From [Synechococcus] sp. NIES-970 (GTDB lineage Bacteria; Cyanobacteriota; Cyanobacteriia; Cyanobacteriales; MRBY01): a stretch of 64,000 nt of DNA. The position numbers and the translations under genes are program-made. Shown in pieces: positions 1 to 11,616 of this stretch (its first letter is position 1; each line of letters opens with the position of its first letter). Below the pieces are notes generated by a model. That model searched no databases, had not been told where the DNA came from, and was given only the letters and a program-made list of their open reading frames with translations. The DNA is taken from contig AP017959.1 in NCBI GenBank assembly GCA_002356215.1, positions 806,001 to 870,000 of the forward strand. Reading direction: 5' to 3'.

Positions 1-3000
1 GTTGTTTTGTTTTTACCGTGAGGCCCTGGGCGGGGGCCACTGCCGTTCCCGTCGCCGCCTTGGGGTCATGGGCTTTGGTGAACTCCGCGGCCAGATAAGC
101 TGTCAGCACATCCAATCGGGGCCGTTCATAGATTTCCCGGGGATAGAGCATCAGTTGTAGATCTTGCTTGAGGGCGGCGATCGCCTCCATCACCATCAGG
201 GAATCCATCCCTAGATCTAAAAGACTATCGTGGGGTTGAATTTTTTGGCGGTCTAACTTGAGAATTTGCGCCACAGAATGACGTAGATATTCCAATAGAT
301 AAGCTGCTCGTTTTTCTGCTGTCAGGGTGAGTAACTCAGTGAAAATTGAGAGATTTTTTTGAGGTATTTGTTCCTCTGTAATTACCGCTTGGAAATAGTC
401 GCTATGGGTCAGTCCCGGGAACTGTTTTGCCAGGGTAGACCAGTCGGCTTTAAAGACACCAATCTCGCCCTGTTTACCTAACAGTGTTTCAAGTATGTCT
501 AAACCCTGTTGTGGTTGAATTAGGTCTAGGGCTTGGTTCGTTAATGCCGTTGCCATTCCCCCCGCGGCCCAAGGCCCCCAATGGATCGCTAGGGCGGGTA
601 AGCCCTTGGCCTGCCGATGTTGGGCGATCGCCGTCATAATGCGATTAGCCGCCGCATAATTACATTGGCCTGGGGAACCCAACACACTTGCAACAGAGGA
701 AAAAAGGACAAAAAAATCGAGATTTAAGTTTTGACTATGGCGATGTAAATACCAAGTTCCGTTAACTTTTGCGGCCGCAACAGCTTGAAAATTTTCCCAG
801 GTTTGTTTTTGCAGTAAGCCATCGGCTAACGCACCCGCTGTATGAAAAATGCCACGAATCTGAGAATAGATTTGAAACAGTTTTTCAACCTGGCTTTCAT
901 CTGCCAAATCACAGGGATAAACAATGGCATTTTGCGGCAGATCTATGGAAATTTTGGGGTGACGATGGCGGCTGAGAAGGATGATTTTTTCGGCCCCTTG
1001 ATCGGCGAGCCAGTGGGCAATTTTACGCCCAATCGCCCCTAAGCCACCCGTCACTAGATAAGTTCCCTGGGATTGAACTGGCACCTTCTTGATGGCTCTA
1101 TGGGCTTGGGGCTGCAGTTGGGCCCCATAGAGTTGACCCCGGCGCATTGCTAAATGTTGAAACTGATTTTGCTGACAAATTTGGACTAGATTCGGCAGGG
1201 TTGTATCTAGGTCGATAATTCCCCCCCACAACTCTGGATGCTCAAGGGCGATCGCCTGGCCTAACCCCCATAATCCGGCCTGGGCAAAGCCTTCTACAGA
1301 ATCACTTTCGAGCACCCGCTGGCTTTGGTGGGTCACAAACCAGCAGGGCACAGCAAATTTTTGTTGATCAAGGGCTTGGATGAGCTTCAAGGCCGTGGCG
1401 CTGGTCGAGCGTTGCCCTTGTTCTAGGTCTGATGTCGGCACTGTTGGGGGACAAATCTGAAGAACCCCCGCTAAATGTTCCCGCTCGATATAACTGAACA
1501 ATTCGTCAAAACCATCGGGAGAGACCTGCCAGAAATCATCCCCAGAAAACTGATTTTTGGTCCCCAGATAAACAAATTTGGCTTTGGTGAATTGCTGATA
1601 AATAGCTTCACTAACGGGATGGCGATCGCCTAAAATCAACCATTGTTTTTCTGGCTGTTGAGCTATCCCTAAACTTTGAATCGGCTTCCAGACCGTGCGA
1701 TAAAACCAACCATGACTATTTTCCGCTGGTGCGGCATTAGACTGTGTCCAGGATTGGGGATTAAACCAGTAGCGCTGCCGCTGAAAAGGATAGGTCGGCA
1801 AAATGAGTTTCCGGTGACCAAAACCCGCTTCCACGACTGGCCAATGCACGTCAAAGCCCTGTTCATAAAGTTTCCCGAGACTGATGAACATCTCCTGGAG
1901 GGGGTCACTTTGGGGACGCAGGCTCGGTAGCCACAGGGCGGCCTGTTCTGGGAGACAATGGCGTCCCATACTTAGGAGCACTGGTTTCGCTCCAATTTCG
2001 AGGTAAACATTGACCCCAAACTGGGCTAGGGTCTGGATGCTTTGGACAAATTTAACAGGCTGAGATACATGGTTGACCCAATAGTCCACCTGGGCAATTT
2101 CTGTCCCGATTTCTGTTCCAGTCACGTTGGAAATCAGTGGTATGCGGGGTGCTTGGAAGGAAATTTGAGCGGCAACCTGGCGAAACTCTGCCAACATCGG
2201 CGCCATGAGGGGCGAGTGGAAAGCATGGGAAACGCGGAGAGACTTGGTTTTAATCCCCTGGCTCTGGAGCTTACTAATACTTTCTTCGAGGCAAGGGGTT
2301 TTCCCGGACAGGACTAGGTGGGAACCATTTTCTGCCCCAACGGTTAAATTTTCTGACAAATAAGGCTTAATTACGGTTTTATCTGCGAAAACTGCTGCCA
2401 TGCTGCCATTACTGGGGAGAGCATGCATCAATTTGCCACGAGCTGTGATCAGTTTTAGGCCATCGGCTAAGGAAAAAACCCCCGCAAGACAAGCTGCTAC
2501 ATATTCACCGACACTGTGGCCCATGCAGAAATCGGGGGTAATCCCCCAACTGAGCCATACTTGGGCGATCGCATATTCGACGGCAAACAGTAAGGGCTGG
2601 GTATAGATTGTTTCATGGACGAGATCAGGGCTGTGGTGGCCATAGAGCAGCTCGATCAGGCTGGGGGCATCGGGGGCATAGATTTGCCAAAGGCGATCGC
2701 ATTCATCTAGGGTCTCTTTAAACAGAGTCTGGGTCTGGTAGAGTTGTCGCCCCATGCCATGGTATTGAGAGCCCTGGCCCGTGAACAAAAAAGCTGTTTT
2801 GGGAGACTGAATTTTCAGCAGGGGCGCAGGGGGGCTCTGGTTTAATTGCCGTTGTAACTCTGCTACATCTTGAAAGACAAAAAAACACCGCTCGTTCAAG
2901 GGCGATCGCCCAGTATTAGCAGATAAACAAAGGTTCTGCAAATCTATTTTTGGATGTTGGCAGAGATAGGTTGAATATCGTCTCTGTAAATCATTTAAGG

Positions 3001-6000
3001 CAGCACGATTCTTTGCCGAAACTGTTAACAAATGCCAAGGGCGTGTTTTTGAGGGCTGGGGTTCTCGTTCACCGATTTTTGCGGCATGGTCACCGATAAT
3101 GAGGTGGGCATTAGTTCCCCCAAAACCAAAGGAACTAACCCCAGCTAAACGTTTTTTTTCGCCCCGCCGCCAAGGTTGAACCGCTCGGGGAATCGTCACT
3201 AAATCTTCTAGGTCAATGTGGGAATTTAATTGCTGAAAATGTAGATGTTGAGGAATTTGCTCGTGCTGCAAAGAGAGCACAACTTTGATTAAACCGGCGA
3301 TGCCAGCCGCTGCTTCTAAGTGCCCAATATTGGTTTTAACAGAACCTAACACACAGGGGGCTTGGCGTTTTTCTGTCTTTAAAACTGCCTTGAGGGAATT
3401 CACCTCAATGGGATCACCGAGGGGGGTCCCCGTACCATGGGCCTCTACATAGTCGAGCTCCGCTGCCGTAATTCTGGCCTGGGCCAAAGCCTGACGAATC
3501 ACAGCCTGTTGCGATCGCCCGTTGGGGGCCGTCAGACCATTACTACGCCCATCCTGATTTACCGCCGAGCCATGGATCACTGCGAGAATATTGTCGCCAT
3601 CCTGTTCTGCCTGGGCCAAGGGTTTGAGGAGTACAACGCCGCAGCCTTCCCCGCGCACGTAACCATCGGCTGCTTCATCAAAAGTTCTGCACCGTCCGGC
3701 TTCACTCATCATCCCTGCCTGAACGAATGTCTGGGTCACATCGGGGGTCAAAATCAAATTTACCCCTGCGGCGATCGCCAACTCTGATTCATTATTGATT
3801 AAGCTTTGGCAGGCTAGATGAACTGCAACTAAAGAAGAGGAGCAAGCCGTATCAACGCTGAGAGAAACCCCCCGTAAATCTAAAAAATAGGACAGGCGAT
3901 TGGCGGCAATACTATGGGCGTTACCTGTACCTAAATAGGGATTAATGGGGTTATTTTCGCGTACTTGCAGTTGGGCATAATCACTATTACTAATGCCGAC
4001 AAAAACACCTGTCCGAGAGTTTTTTAGGCTCTCTGCGGGGATATTTGCCCGTTCCAGCGCTTCCCAGGTAACTTCTAAAAGCAGCCGTTGCTGGGGATCC
4101 ATTTGTTCCGCTTCCCGGGGGGAAATTCCAAAAAATTGGGGATCAAAGCGATCGATATTGTCCAAAAAACCGCCCCACTCTCCCGTTGCCCAACGATTTT
4201 TTAGCTGTTGGATACCATCTTTTCCCTGGTTGAGCAGTTCCCAGAATGCCTCTGGGCTGTCTGCTTGGGGAAAACGACAACTCAAGCCCACAATGGCAAT
4301 TTTTGTCCCTTGATTTGTTTGGGGTGTCGGGATAATTGCAGGCGCTTGATCTCCTTGGATTAAAAAATAGGCGATCGCCCGAATGGTGGGGTAATCATAG
4401 GCTAAGGTGGGGTCTAGTTTGATGCCGAGCCAATCCTCTAGATCAGCCGTCACTTGCACCGCCTGGACAGAATCTAAACCATAACTAGCAAAGGGCTCAT
4501 CAACATCTAATTGTTCAGGCCTAATCCCCAGTCGATGGGCAATATTTGCCTGTAGCCAGGTTTCAATATCCTGTTGTTTTTGTGTCAGGTGCAACTCAGC
4601 AATGGACAGCGATCGAGAAGGAGTAGAGGGTGACTGGACCGGCGAAAATTTTGCCATGGTTGCCGTGGCTTGCCACTCCCCAATCACCGCCAAAGTATGG
4701 TCTAAAAAACCAGCTTTACAGGCATGGCGACGAATCTTCCCACTAGAGGTTTTCGGGATGCTACCCGGTTTAATCAGACAAATGGCATGGGGTTGCAGGT
4801 GATGCTCTGCGGCGATCGCCCCCCGGATCGCTTGGCTCACTGCGGCGACATCAAGCTTGCGGGCATACTGACGTTCGACTTCTTGCACAATCACCAGTTG
4901 CTCTTCACCGTCAACTTCCACAGAAACCGCAGCACCAGCCCCTTGGCGGAGGGCAGGATGGGCTACCTCCACCGTTAGCTCGATGTCTTGGGGATAGTGA
5001 TTGCGGCCTCGAATAATCAGCAGATCCTTCAAGCGGCCCGTAATGTAGAGTTCTCCGTCCTGTAAAAAACCCAAATCGCCTGTCCGGAGAAAACCAGTTT
5101 CACCCGCAACCTGAGCTTGGAATTGCGCTTGGGTCAGTGCTGCTTTTTTCCAATAGCCTTGGGCGACACTTTCCCCTTTCACGCACACTTCACCGATGTT
5201 GCCGGGAGCACATTCTGTCAAATTCTGGGGATCAACAATTTTGACAATTTGGTCACCAATAATCTCGCCGCTCCCCACCAAAGTCACCGTTGCTTCCGTT
5301 GCTGCAGCTGGGCGAACCTCATTAGCTTCGATGCCCTGTTTACTGACGGTCACCGCCTGGGGGAGTCGGGCCGAGTGATGACCACCGGAGACAATCAATG
5401 TTGTTTCGGCCATCCCATAGCAAGGATAAAATGCTGATTTTTGAAAGCCCGCCGCCGCAAAGGTTTTCGCAAAATTTTCGAGGGTCACGGCGCGAATTGG
5501 TTCGGCCCCCGAAAAAGCCAGCCGCCAGCTACTTAGATCTAAGACTGCAATTTGTTCTGGGGTGATCTGGCTACTACAGAGATCGTAGGCAAAGTTCGGG
5601 GCACCACTGGTAGAAACCTGGTAATCACTAATCGCCTTTAGCCAGCGGAAAGGACGCTGTAAAAAGGCGACGGGGGGCATAAGAATTTGCGTGGCGCCCA
5701 CATAGATCGGCTGTAAGATGCCGCCGATTAACCCCATGTCATGGTATGGGGGCAACCAGGATACACCTATACTGGCCTCAGTGTCTTGGAATCCTTGGTT
5801 AATGAGGGCAGAATTGTGAATTAAATTGTGGTGGGAAACCATGACCCCTTTGGGATCCCCCGTAGAGCCGCTGGTATATTGCAAAAAAGCGAGATCTTCT
5901 CCTGCAATCGGTTTTTCTTGCCAGTCTTGGGCGAGGCTGAGATCTAGGTGATCTGTGGCGAGGCAGTGGAAATCTGCTCCTTCTAAATCTTCAAGGCGAT

Positions 6001-6379
6001 CGGCGATTTTGTCTTTAAGTTCTGTTGTGGTCAGGGCAAATTTCGCCTGGGCATCTTGGATAATGCGATGGAGACGGTCAAAGGATTTATTCGGGCGCGG
6101 TGGGTAAGCAGGCACGGCGATCGCCCCGGCATATAAGCAGCCCAAAAAAGCACCGATGAATTCTAAACCTGGCGGATACAAAAGGAGTGCCCGTTCCCCT
6201 TGGGCTTGGTTACGCTGCAAAAAAGCGGCGATCGCTTGGGCTTTTTGGTCCAATGCAGCATAGGTCAGGGCAGCAGATTCCGTTTCGCCATCAGCCAAAA
6301 AACTAAACACAGTCTTCTGGGCCTGGGATGCAGCTCTGTATTGGAGCAGATCGACGAAATTTGCAAATTGACCAACCAT
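1..6379 (-). CDS. ols: Olefin synthase (Ols), modular type I PKS, C-terminus outside window
   Basis: Partial gene of about 2,126 codons, open at the left edge. Domains in order, all in one frame: fatty acyl-AMP ligase (YTSGSTG near residue 167; roughly 1-580), acyl carrier protein (GLDSVQ, Ser637), ketosynthase (DTACSSS Cys846; His981 in EAHGTG; His1020 in NIGHLEA), acyltransferase (GHSVGEY, Ser1289), ketoreductase (TGGLGAIG near 1774) and a second carrier protein (MDSLM, Ser2060). Known of the family: Ols activates a fatty acid, extends it with malonyl, reduces the beta-keto group, then a sulfotransferase and thioesterase give a terminal alkene. Those last two domains should lie beyond base 1. 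No dehydratase or enoylreductase is seen, as expected. The ATG at 6379 is preceded by AAGG 5 nt away and AGGAG 14 nt away. The alternative is another FAAL-PKS, but this order is typical of Ols. Confidence 0.93.
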   Translation of the reverse strand, partial: MVGQFANFVDLLQYRAASQAQKTVFSFLADGETESAALTYAALDQKAQAIAAFLQRNQAQGERALLLYPPGLEFIGAFLGCLYAGAIAVPAYPPRPNKSFDRLHRIIQDAQAKFALTTTELKDKIADRLEDLEGADFHCLATDHLDLSLAQDWQEKPIAGEDLAFLQYTSGSTGDPKGVMVSHHNLIHNSALINQGFQDTEASIGVSWLPPYHDMGLIGGILQPIYVGATQILMPPVAFLQRPFRWLKAISDYQVSTSGAPNFAYDLCSSQITPEQIAVLDLSSWRLAFSGAEPIRAVTLENFAKTFAAAGFQKSAFYPCYGMAETTLIVSGGHHSARLPQAVTVSKQGIEANEVRPAAATEATVTLVGSGEIIGDQIVKIVDPQNLTECAPGNIGEVCVKGESVAQGYWKKAALTQAQFQAQVAGETGFLRTGDLGFLQDGELYITGRLKDLLIIRGRNHYPQDIELTVEVAHPALRQGAGAAVSVEVDGEEQLVIVQEVERQYARKLDVAAVSQAIRGAIAAEHHLQPHAICLIKPGSIPKTSSGKIRRHACKAGFLDHTLAVIGEWQATATMAKFSPVQSPSTPSRSLSIAELHLTQKQQDIETWLQANIAHRLGIRPEQLDVDEPFASYGLDSVQAVQVTADLEDWLGIKLDPTLAYDYPTIRAIAYFLIQGDQAPAIIPTPQTNQGTKIAIVGLSCRFPQADSPEAFWELLNQGKDGIQQLKNRWATGEWGGFLDNIDRFDPQFFGISPREAEQMDPQQRLLLEVTWEALERANIPAESLKNSRTGVFVGISNSDYAQLQVRENNPINPYLGTGNAHSIAANRLSYFLDLRGVSLSVDTACSSSLVAVHLACQSLINNESELAIAAGVNLILTPDVTQTFVQAGMMSEAGRCRTFDEAADGYVRGEGCGVVLLKPLAQAEQDGDNILAVIHGSAVNQDGRSNGLTAPNGRSQQAVIRQALAQARITAAELDYVEAHGTGTPLGDPIEVNSLKAVLKTEKRQAPCVLGSVKTNIGHLEAAAGIAGLIKVVLSLQHEQIPQHLHFQQLNSHIDLEDLVTIPRAVQPWRRGEKKRLAGVSSFGFGGTNAHLIIGDHAAKIGEREPQPSKTRPWHLLTVSAKNRAALNDLQRRYSTYLCQHPKIDLQNLCLSANTGRSPLNERCFFVFQDVAELQRQLNQSPPAPLLKIQSPKTAFLFTGQGSQYHGMGRQLYQTQTLFKETLDECDRLWQIYAPDAPSLIELLYGHHSPDLVHETIYTQPLLFAVEYAIAQVWLSWGITPDFCMGHSVGEYVAACLAGVFSLADGLKLITARGKLMHALPSNGSMAAVFADKTVIKPYLSENLTVGAENGSHLVLSGKTPCLEESISKLQSQGIKTKSLRVSHAFHSPLMAPMLAEFRQVAAQISFQAPRIPLISNVTGTEIGTEIAQVDYWVNHVSQPVKFVQSIQTLAQFGVNVYLEIGAKPVLLSMGRHCLPEQAALWLPSLRPQSDPLQEMFISLGKLYEQGFDVHWPVVEAGFGHRKLILPTYPFQRQRYWFNPQSWTQSNAAPAENSHGWFYRTVWKPIQSLGIAQQPEKQWLILGDRHPVSEAIYQQFTKAKFVYLGTKNQFSGDDFWQVSPDGFDELFSYIEREHLAGVLQICPPTVPTSDLEQGQRSTSATALKLIQALDQQKFAVPCWFVTHQSQRVLESDSVEGFAQAGLWGLGQAIALEHPELWGGIIDLDTTLPNLVQICQQNQFQHLAMRRGQLYGAQLQPQAHRAIKKVPVQSQGTYLVTGGLGAIGRKIAHWLADQGAEKIILLSRHRHPKISIDLPQNAIVYPCDLADESQVEKLFQIYSQIRGIFHTAGALADGLLQKQTWENFQAVAAAKVNGTWYLHRHSQNLNLDFFVLFSSVASVLGSPGQCNYAAANRIMTAIAQHRQAKGLPALAIHWGPWAAGGMATALTNQALDLIQPQQGLDILETLLGKQGEIGVFKADWSTLAKQFPGLTHSDYFQAVITEEQIPQKNLSIFTELLTLTAEKRAAYLLEYLRHSVAQILKLDRQKIQPHDSLLDLGMDSLMVMEAIAALKQDLQLMLYPREIYERPRLDVLTAYLAAEFTKAHDPKAATGTAVAPAQGLTVKTKQ

Positions 6380-6543
6380 TTATGCCTTAGCAACTCCTGT
6401 GAATAGAAATTTTTGGACTCCGTATCCTAGCAAATTTTGCGAGTACCCTCGGACCATAGCCTAGTTAACCATATTAAACCGTGAGTTCCCTCCCCACGGT
6501 AAATCCCTTTGAAATCCCCTCGTCCTTGGGTGATTTTACGAAA

Positions 6544-7449
6544 TTAGCCCCCTGGGGACTGTTGCCGACTCAACCAATCGAGCAAATAATCGTTAACAAG
6601 ATCCGGGGCTTCATCCTGGGGACAATGGCCAACATTTTCAAAGGACTGAAACTCAATCTGAGGATACTGTTCCACGAGGGCACGCCCTAGGGTGATCGGC
6701 TCCCAGGGATCTGCTGTGCCCCAAGCCACCGCCGTTGGACAGGTCAATTGGGGTAGGAGGTCATCCGGTAGTGGCCCCTGGGAGTAGCTCGTGAAGGCGA
6801 GGAAAACAGCGGCGGCGCCTGGATCTTTCGCTGGGGCCAAAATCATCTCTACCAGTTCATCGGTAATCGCGCTTTTGTCGGTATAGGCCTGGCCCAGGAC
6901 GTTACGGACCATTTTCGGCTGGGCTAATTGCTTGAAGAAAAGGGAGCCAAGGGGCGTTTGGGTGAGCATTTTTTGAAAGACTGGCACACCCCAACGCTGA
7001 TAAAAAGGAGCTTTGAGTAAATTACGCTCGTGGAATAGACGCAGGGAAAAATTCAAAGCAACAATCCCTTTGACCCAATCGGGATAGGAGACTGCCGCTT
7101 GCATCACCACCACACAGCCGATGGAATTACCAATTAGAAAGGCTGGCTCTCCAATCACCTCAGCGCAAAATGCCTGAACTTGGGCTGCCCAGGTATCAAA
7201 GGTATAGTCTGCCTCCAGTTTTGGCTGGGGTTTAGCTGATTTTCCGAAGCCCAAAAGGTCGATCGCATAGCAACGGTAATGTTCCCCGAGGACAGGCAAA
7301 TTTTTGCGCCAATGGCCCACCGATGCCCCAAAACCATGTACGAGTAGAATGGGTGGCCCCTGGGTTCCCCATTGACGATAGTTGATCGCAAAGCCTCGCC
7401 ATTGCCAGGTGTAGTCGGTTTGGGGGTCGGTCGGAGAAATAACGGTCAT
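6544..7449 (-). CDS. Alpha/beta hydrolase fold protein
   Basis: About 301 residues. Visible features are the oxyanion motif HGFG (about 38-41), the nucleophile elbow GNSIGC (Ser109), a late Asp in the GTADPW segment and the catalytic His275 in VGHCPQDE, so the Ser-Asp-His triad is intact. There is no signal peptide, so it is probably cytosolic. I chose the ATG at 7449; a TTG 21 nt upstream is possible. The gene follows yidD on the same strand with a gap of about 55 bp and precedes ols by about 160 bp. Substrate is unknown; closely related cyanobacterial proteins are often annotated only as hydrolases or haloperoxidase-like. Confidence 0.88.
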   Translation of the reverse strand: MTVISPTDPQTDYTWQWRGFAINYRQWGTQGPPILLVHGFGASVGHWRKNLPVLGEHYRCYAIDLLGFGKSAKPQPKLEADYTFDTWAAQVQAFCAEVIGEPAFLIGNSIGCVVVMQAAVSYPDWVKGIVALNFSLRLFHERNLLKAPFYQRWGVPVFQKMLTQTPLGSLFFKQLAQPKMVRNVLGQAYTDKSAITDELVEMILAPAKDPGAAAVFLAFTSYSQGPLPDDLLPQLTCPTAVAWGTADPWEPITLGRALVEQYPQIEFQSFENVGHCPQDEAPDLVNDYLLDWLSRQQSPGG

Positions 7450-7505
7450 GGGGATCGGTTGAGCAGACAAGAACAGTGGGTCAGAAACAGGCCTTAGGCG
7501 ATCGC

Positions 7506-7745
7506 CTAAGGGTTTTTGGGGTCATGGCCACCACAGGGGGGCACTGGGTCATAACCACCGGGATGAAAGGGGTGGCAGCGGCCAATGCGTTTAACCGCCA
7601 GCCAACTGCCCCGCACTGGACCAAACCGTTCCACCGCTTCGAGGGCATATTGGGAACAGGTGGGCTGAAAGCGACAACTGGGGGGAAAGAGGGGCGAGAT
7701 CCAGCGGCGATATCCCTGGATGCCCCAGAGGATGATGGTTTTCAT
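7506..7745 (-). CDS. yidD: Membrane protein insertion efficiency factor YidD
   Basis: A 79-residue protein with the YidD core: an N-terminal amphipathic stretch (Ile-Gly-Tyr-Arg-Arg-Trp-Ile-Ser-Pro), then [13 protein letters not shown], and a late GGYDPVP. Two cysteines sit in the conserved PTC region. Known of the family: YidD is associated with the inner membrane and assists YidC-mediated insertion. It starts 5 bp after the ftsH stop, so co-transcription with ftsH is likely; both act on membrane proteins. It is not beside rnpA, rpmH or yidC here. Confidence 0.93.
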   Translation of the reverse strand: MKTIILWGIQGYRRWISPLFPPSCRFQPTCSQYALEAVERFGPVRGSWLAVKRIGRCHPFHPGGYDPVPPCGGHDPKNP

Positions 7746-7750
7746 CGGGA

Positions 7751-9652
7751 TTAGGCGAGGGCGGCGGTTTTCTGGAGATCAATTGTCTGGTTGAGGGCTT
7801 CGTTGACCAGACGGCTAAATTCTTCTCCCTCGATGGTTTCTTCTTCAATGAGACGATCTACCAGGCGATCAATCAGTTGCCGATTGTCGCGGATGATTTG
7901 TTTAGCCGTGTCATAACACTCGTTGATAATTTCCCGCACCTTGTGGTCAATGCGTTGGGCGATCGCCTCGGAATATTCTGGCCGCTCTCCCAACCAATCA
8001 TTGCGCAGGAACACTTCACCCCGGTTCGTTTCGAGGGCAAATTGACCAAGCTCCGACATCCCGAATTTAGTGACCATCTGGCGAGCAATATTAGTGAGCA
8101 CCTGGATATCCTGGGAGGCCCCAGAGGTGATTTCGTCATAGCCAAAGACAATATCTTCGGCGGCTCGTCCTCCGAGGGCGACGGCGATCTGGGCATGAAA
8201 TTGTGCTTTGGTGGTGAGGCCCTGTTCTTCGTTGGGGGTAAACCAGGTTAAACCTTGGGCGCGACCCCGGGGAATAATCGTCACTTTTTGCAGGGGGTCA
8301 TGGTCCTTGAGTACCGTGCCGACAATGGCATGGCCCACCTCATGGTAGGCGATGAGACGTTTGCTTTTACCGTCCGTGAGGGGAGTGCCCTCCATGCCCG
8401 CCACAACCCGGTCAATGGCATCATTGATTTCGGCACTGGTGATCGCTTCCTTGCGACGACGGGCGGTAAAAATAGCGGCTTCATTGAGTAAATTGGCCAG
8501 ATCTGCCCCCGAAAAGCCTGGGGTGCGCCGGGCGATCGCCTCAAGATCCACATCTTCAGCAATTTTCTTATCCTGGGCATGGACTTCAAGGATCGCCAAG
8601 CGACCGGGGCGGTCAGGATAATCAACAGTCACCTGACGGTCAAAGCGGCCCGGCCGCAGGAGGGCTTGATCGAGCACATCGGGGCGGTTTGTCGCCGCAA
8701 TCACGATAATGCCAGAATTCCCCTCGAAGCCGTCCATCTCCGTGAGCAATTGGTTAAGGGTTTGTTCCCGTTCATCGTTGCCCCCACCGATGCCCGCACC
8801 CCGCTGACGGCCCACGGCATCAATTTCGTCGATAAACACGAGACAAGGGGCATTTTCCTGGGCCTTGCGAAACAGATCCCGCACCCGAGAGGCACCGACC
8901 CCCACAAACATTTCCACAAATTCTGAGCCAGAAATGCTAAAGAAAGGCACGCCAGCTTCGCCGGCGATCGCCTTGGCGAGGAGGGTTTTTCCTGTCCCAG
9001 GGGGGCCGATCAAGAGCATGCCGCGGGGGATTTTGGCACCGATAGCAGTAAATTTATTCGGCTCCTTCAGAAAGGTAACTACTTCGCCGAGTTCTTCTTT
9101 CGCTTCTTCTACCCCGGCCACATCCTTGAACATGATGCCTGTCTCTGCATCCATCTGGAAGCGGGCCTTCGAGCGGCCAAAGTTCATGGCGTTATTTTGC
9201 ATGCTGGCGGAGCGACGGATGATCAAAACCAGGCCGCCAATCAAAATCCCAAAGAGCAACAGATTTGTAAACAGGGCGATCGCCACGGAGTTGTCCTGGG
9301 AAGGAACCACCTCAAAATCTACATTATTTTCTCGCAGAGCCGCGAGTAACTCCTGGTTGTTGTTGAGAAGCTGCACCGTTTGGGCTTCCTCTTCTGTTTG
9401 GCCCCGGAGAATCACTGTGGCGGTGTTGGTCTCTGGGTCGAGGACAAATTTCTCGATTTGATCCTGGCGGATATCTTGGATTAAATTGCCGTAGTTTAAC
9501 TCCTGCTTTGGCTCGGTTTGGGCGATCGCCCCTGCCCCCCAAAACAATGCCTGACCCAAAAGAAAGCTAGCCATGCCAGCCCGCCATCCGGAGAAAATGC
9601 GGGGGCGATATTGGGTTTGCTGAGGATGACGATGATGAGGATGGTGGGACAT
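7751..9652 (-). CDS. ftsH: ATP-dependent zinc metalloprotease FtsH
   Basis: A 633-residue membrane AAA+ protease. Two hydrophobic segments (about 27-44 and 123-146) flank a periplasmic or lumenal domain. Walker A is GPPGTGKT (216-223), Walker B LVFIDEID (271-278), the second region of homology includes RPGRFDR (about 333-339), and the zinc site is HEVGH (437-441). Known role: degrades damaged or misassembled membrane proteins; cyanobacterial paralogues act in photosystem II repair and nutrient regulation. Which paralogue this is cannot be fixed from sequence alone. The N-terminus is unusually histidine-rich (six His in the first ten residues) before the first membrane segment. It heads the unit with yidD and the hydrolase. 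Confidence 0.97.
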   Translation of the reverse strand: MSHHPHHRHPQQTQYRPRIFSGWRAGMASFLLGQALFWGAGAIAQTEPKQELNYGNLIQDIRQDQIEKFVLDPETNTATVILRGQTEEEAQTVQLLNNNQELLAALRENNVDFEVVPSQDNSVAIALFTNLLLFGILIGGLVLIIRRSASMQNNAMNFGRSKARFQMDAETGIMFKDVAGVEEAKEELGEVVTFLKEPNKFTAIGAKIPRGMLLIGPPGTGKTLLAKAIAGEAGVPFFSISGSEFVEMFVGVGASRVRDLFRKAQENAPCLVFIDEIDAVGRQRGAGIGGGNDEREQTLNQLLTEMDGFEGNSGIIVIAATNRPDVLDQALLRPGRFDRQVTVDYPDRPGRLAILEVHAQDKKIAEDVDLEAIARRTPGFSGADLANLLNEAAIFTARRRKEAITSAEINDAIDRVVAGMEGTPLTDGKSKRLIAYHEVGHAIVGTVLKDHDPLQKVTIIPRGRAQGLTWFTPNEEQGLTTKAQFHAQIAVALGGRAAEDIVFGYDEITSGASQDIQVLTNIARQMVTKFGMSELGQFALETNRGEVFLRNDWLGERPEYSEAIAQRIDHKVREIINECYDTAKQIIRDNRQLIDRLVDRLIEEETIEGEEFSRLVNEALNQTIDLQKTAALA

Positions 9653-9895
9653 AGCTTGACGACAACAACAGAGAAACTGTCTTTATTTTAGGGTTTTCCT
9701 CTGGGAATCGCTGCCTGTGGGCGATTTCTCCCCTAACTTTCTGCTCCAATGCCTGCTCTATAACTGCTTCTTTCGCCAAAATCGTCCTCGTCTATCGTTA
9801 TACCGGGCTGGGATTTGCTAAGTTGAAGCGGGCCTGCACTGTGGAAACCCCCCTCCCCTAAGCGTTGCCCAAAATTTAAAATTCAATCTAAAAAA

Positions 9896-11548
9896 ATGAA
9901 TGGTATTCTGTTCGATTTTGGCATCCTACTTGCTGAGATCGCTCTATTTTCAATTTTGATTATCCTTGGCCAGTTTTTAATCATCTCGACCCTCAAGCAA
10001 TTAATCCAGTGGCTGCCAGGGAAACAGGGTGAAAATCTGTTGACTCTGACCCAAAAAATTCTTAAAAAGCTATTTCTATTACTCGCTTTTGGTGGCGTTG
10101 CAACTATTCTGGCGCTCAATGGTTATTTATTATTGCAGGGTCGGTCTATCTATCGCTATACCCTGGGAATTCTGAATGACATTTCGGTAGAACAGTGGCG
10201 CAATCTAGCCCTCGGCCTGGGCCGCAGTATTCTTCTTCTCCTCTTGGTAAGTTTGATTATTGCTAGTCTCAAACCGCGTTTAAGGCAGTTGGGCGATCGC
10301 CTCAAGGCTTGGAAAAATATCAAGCAAAACAATCACAGCATCGATACGCTCTTTATGGCCTTAGATTTAGCTATTACTAGTGGCCTATGGATCCTGGCTT
10401 TGGTTGTTTGTCTGGACTTTTTGTTTGTTCCCCCTTGGATCACCCAGTATTTTTATTTGGGAATTCAAGTTTATTTCTGGATTTGTTTAGCTATTATTAG
10501 TGTGCGAGCTGCGTTTTCTTTGATTGAAACTCTCGATGGTTTATCAACAGAATTTATCGCCAAAAATCCCGAGTCTATCCTGCGATTTTATCCCCGCTTT
10601 CAGCATCTATTGGGGCTACTAAAACGCTGTTTAGAGGCGGCAATTTATGTGGCAATTACTGGAATGGTCTTTGCTCAACTTCCTTGGGTTAATCCCCTTG
10701 CCAATTATGCCATTTCTATTAATCAAATTATTTTTATTATTCTGGTCGTTGCTTTTAGTATCGCCCTGGGTGACATTGTTGTTGAAAAGCTATTGCTGCG
10801 ATCGCCTGACCTTAGTCCGATTCAATACCGTCGCCGCCTGACCTTTATTCCTCTAGTCCAAAATGGGGTTCGATACTGCATCTACTTTCTCGGCGGTGTC
10901 TCAGTGCTCTATGTCTTTAACATTGACCCCACACCAATTCTTGCTGGGGCGGGGATTGTGGGGATTGCCGTTGGTCTTGGGGCGCAAAATTTAATTAATG
11001 ATCTCGTCAATGGCTTGTCGATTTTGTTGCAGAACTATTATTTAGTAGGAGATTTTGTCCAGACCGATGATGCCACTGGGATTGTAGAGGCAATGGACTT
11101 GCGGGTTACCCGTATCCGCGATCCGGGGGGGCGTCTCCACATTATTCGCAATGGTGATATTAAAACCATCGTGAATTATTCAAAAAAATATGTTTATGCG
11201 GTGGTGTATGTCGGGGTGGATTACGACTCTAATTTAGATCATGTGTATCGCGTCCTTGAGGAAGTAGGACATCAAATCAAAGAGTTACATCCCGATGTGC
11301 TCGAGCCGACGCGCATTGATGGTTTAGATGATTTTGCAGAATCAGAGCTAACCATTCGCACGGCGACCAAGGTCAAACCAGGGAAACATCTTCCAGTGCA
11401 ACGGCTACTCCGAAAATTGATCAAGGAAGCTTTTGACCGTGAACAGATTGAAATTCCCTTTGCCCGTCGGGTGCTGATCCTGAAAAATGAGGGGACTTTG
11501 GAGAATCTGGATAGCGAAGCAGAAAGTATGTCAGACTTTTCTCAGTGA
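9896..11548 (+). CDS. MscS-family mechanosensitive ion channel
   Basis: A 550-residue protein. The N-terminal two-thirds is hydrophobic with several predicted membrane spans. Near residues 350-375 lies the pore-lining signature of the family, Gly/Ala-rich (GIAVGLGAQNLINDL), followed by the cytoplasmic beta domain (VGDFVQ, IRNGDIKTIVNYS) and an alpha-beta C-terminal domain. The length exceeds that of E. coli MscS (286 residues) because of extra N-terminal spans. Likely role: release of solutes or ions under membrane tension in the plasma membrane. It is transcribed away from ftsH and followed 68 bp later by the SLH protein gene. Confidence 0.9.
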   Translation: MNGILFDFGILLAEIALFSILIILGQFLIISTLKQLIQWLPGKQGENLLTLTQKILKKLFLLLAFGGVATILALNGYLLLQGRSIYRYTLGILNDISVEQWRNLALGLGRSILLLLLVSLIIASLKPRLRQLGDRLKAWKNIKQNNHSIDTLFMALDLAITSGLWILALVVCLDFLFVPPWITQYFYLGIQVYFWICLAIISVRAAFSLIETLDGLSTEFIAKNPESILRFYPRFQHLLGLLKRCLEAAIYVAITGMVFAQLPWVNPLANYAISINQIIFIILVVAFSIALGDIVVEKLLLRSPDLSPIQYRRRLTFIPLVQNGVRYCIYFLGGVSVLYVFNIDPTPILAGAGIVGIAVGLGAQNLINDLVNGLSILLQNYYLVGDFVQTDDATGIVEAMDLRVTRIRDPGGRLHIIRNGDIKTIVNYSKKYVYAVVYVGVDYDSNLDHVYRVLEEVGHQIKELHPDVLEPTRIDGLDDFAESELTIRTATKVKPGKHLPVQRLLRKLIKEAFDREQIEIPFARRVLILKNEGTLENLDSEAESMSDFSQ

Positions 11549-11616
11549 TTGGGCTCAAAATAGGCAAAATTTAGTCTAATAAGAGCAGTAATTGTTTAAA
11601 TTTCAGATTAGTGGCC

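Noticed and set aside
1-6379. Possible frameshift in the olefin synthase
   Set aside because: All catalytic motifs from the ligase to the second carrier protein fall in the same frame; the gene is only truncated by the window.
8865-9461. 198-codon plus-strand frame inside ftsH
   Set aside because: It is antisense to conserved FtsH sequence, composition is that of a shadow frame, and it has no recognisable motif.
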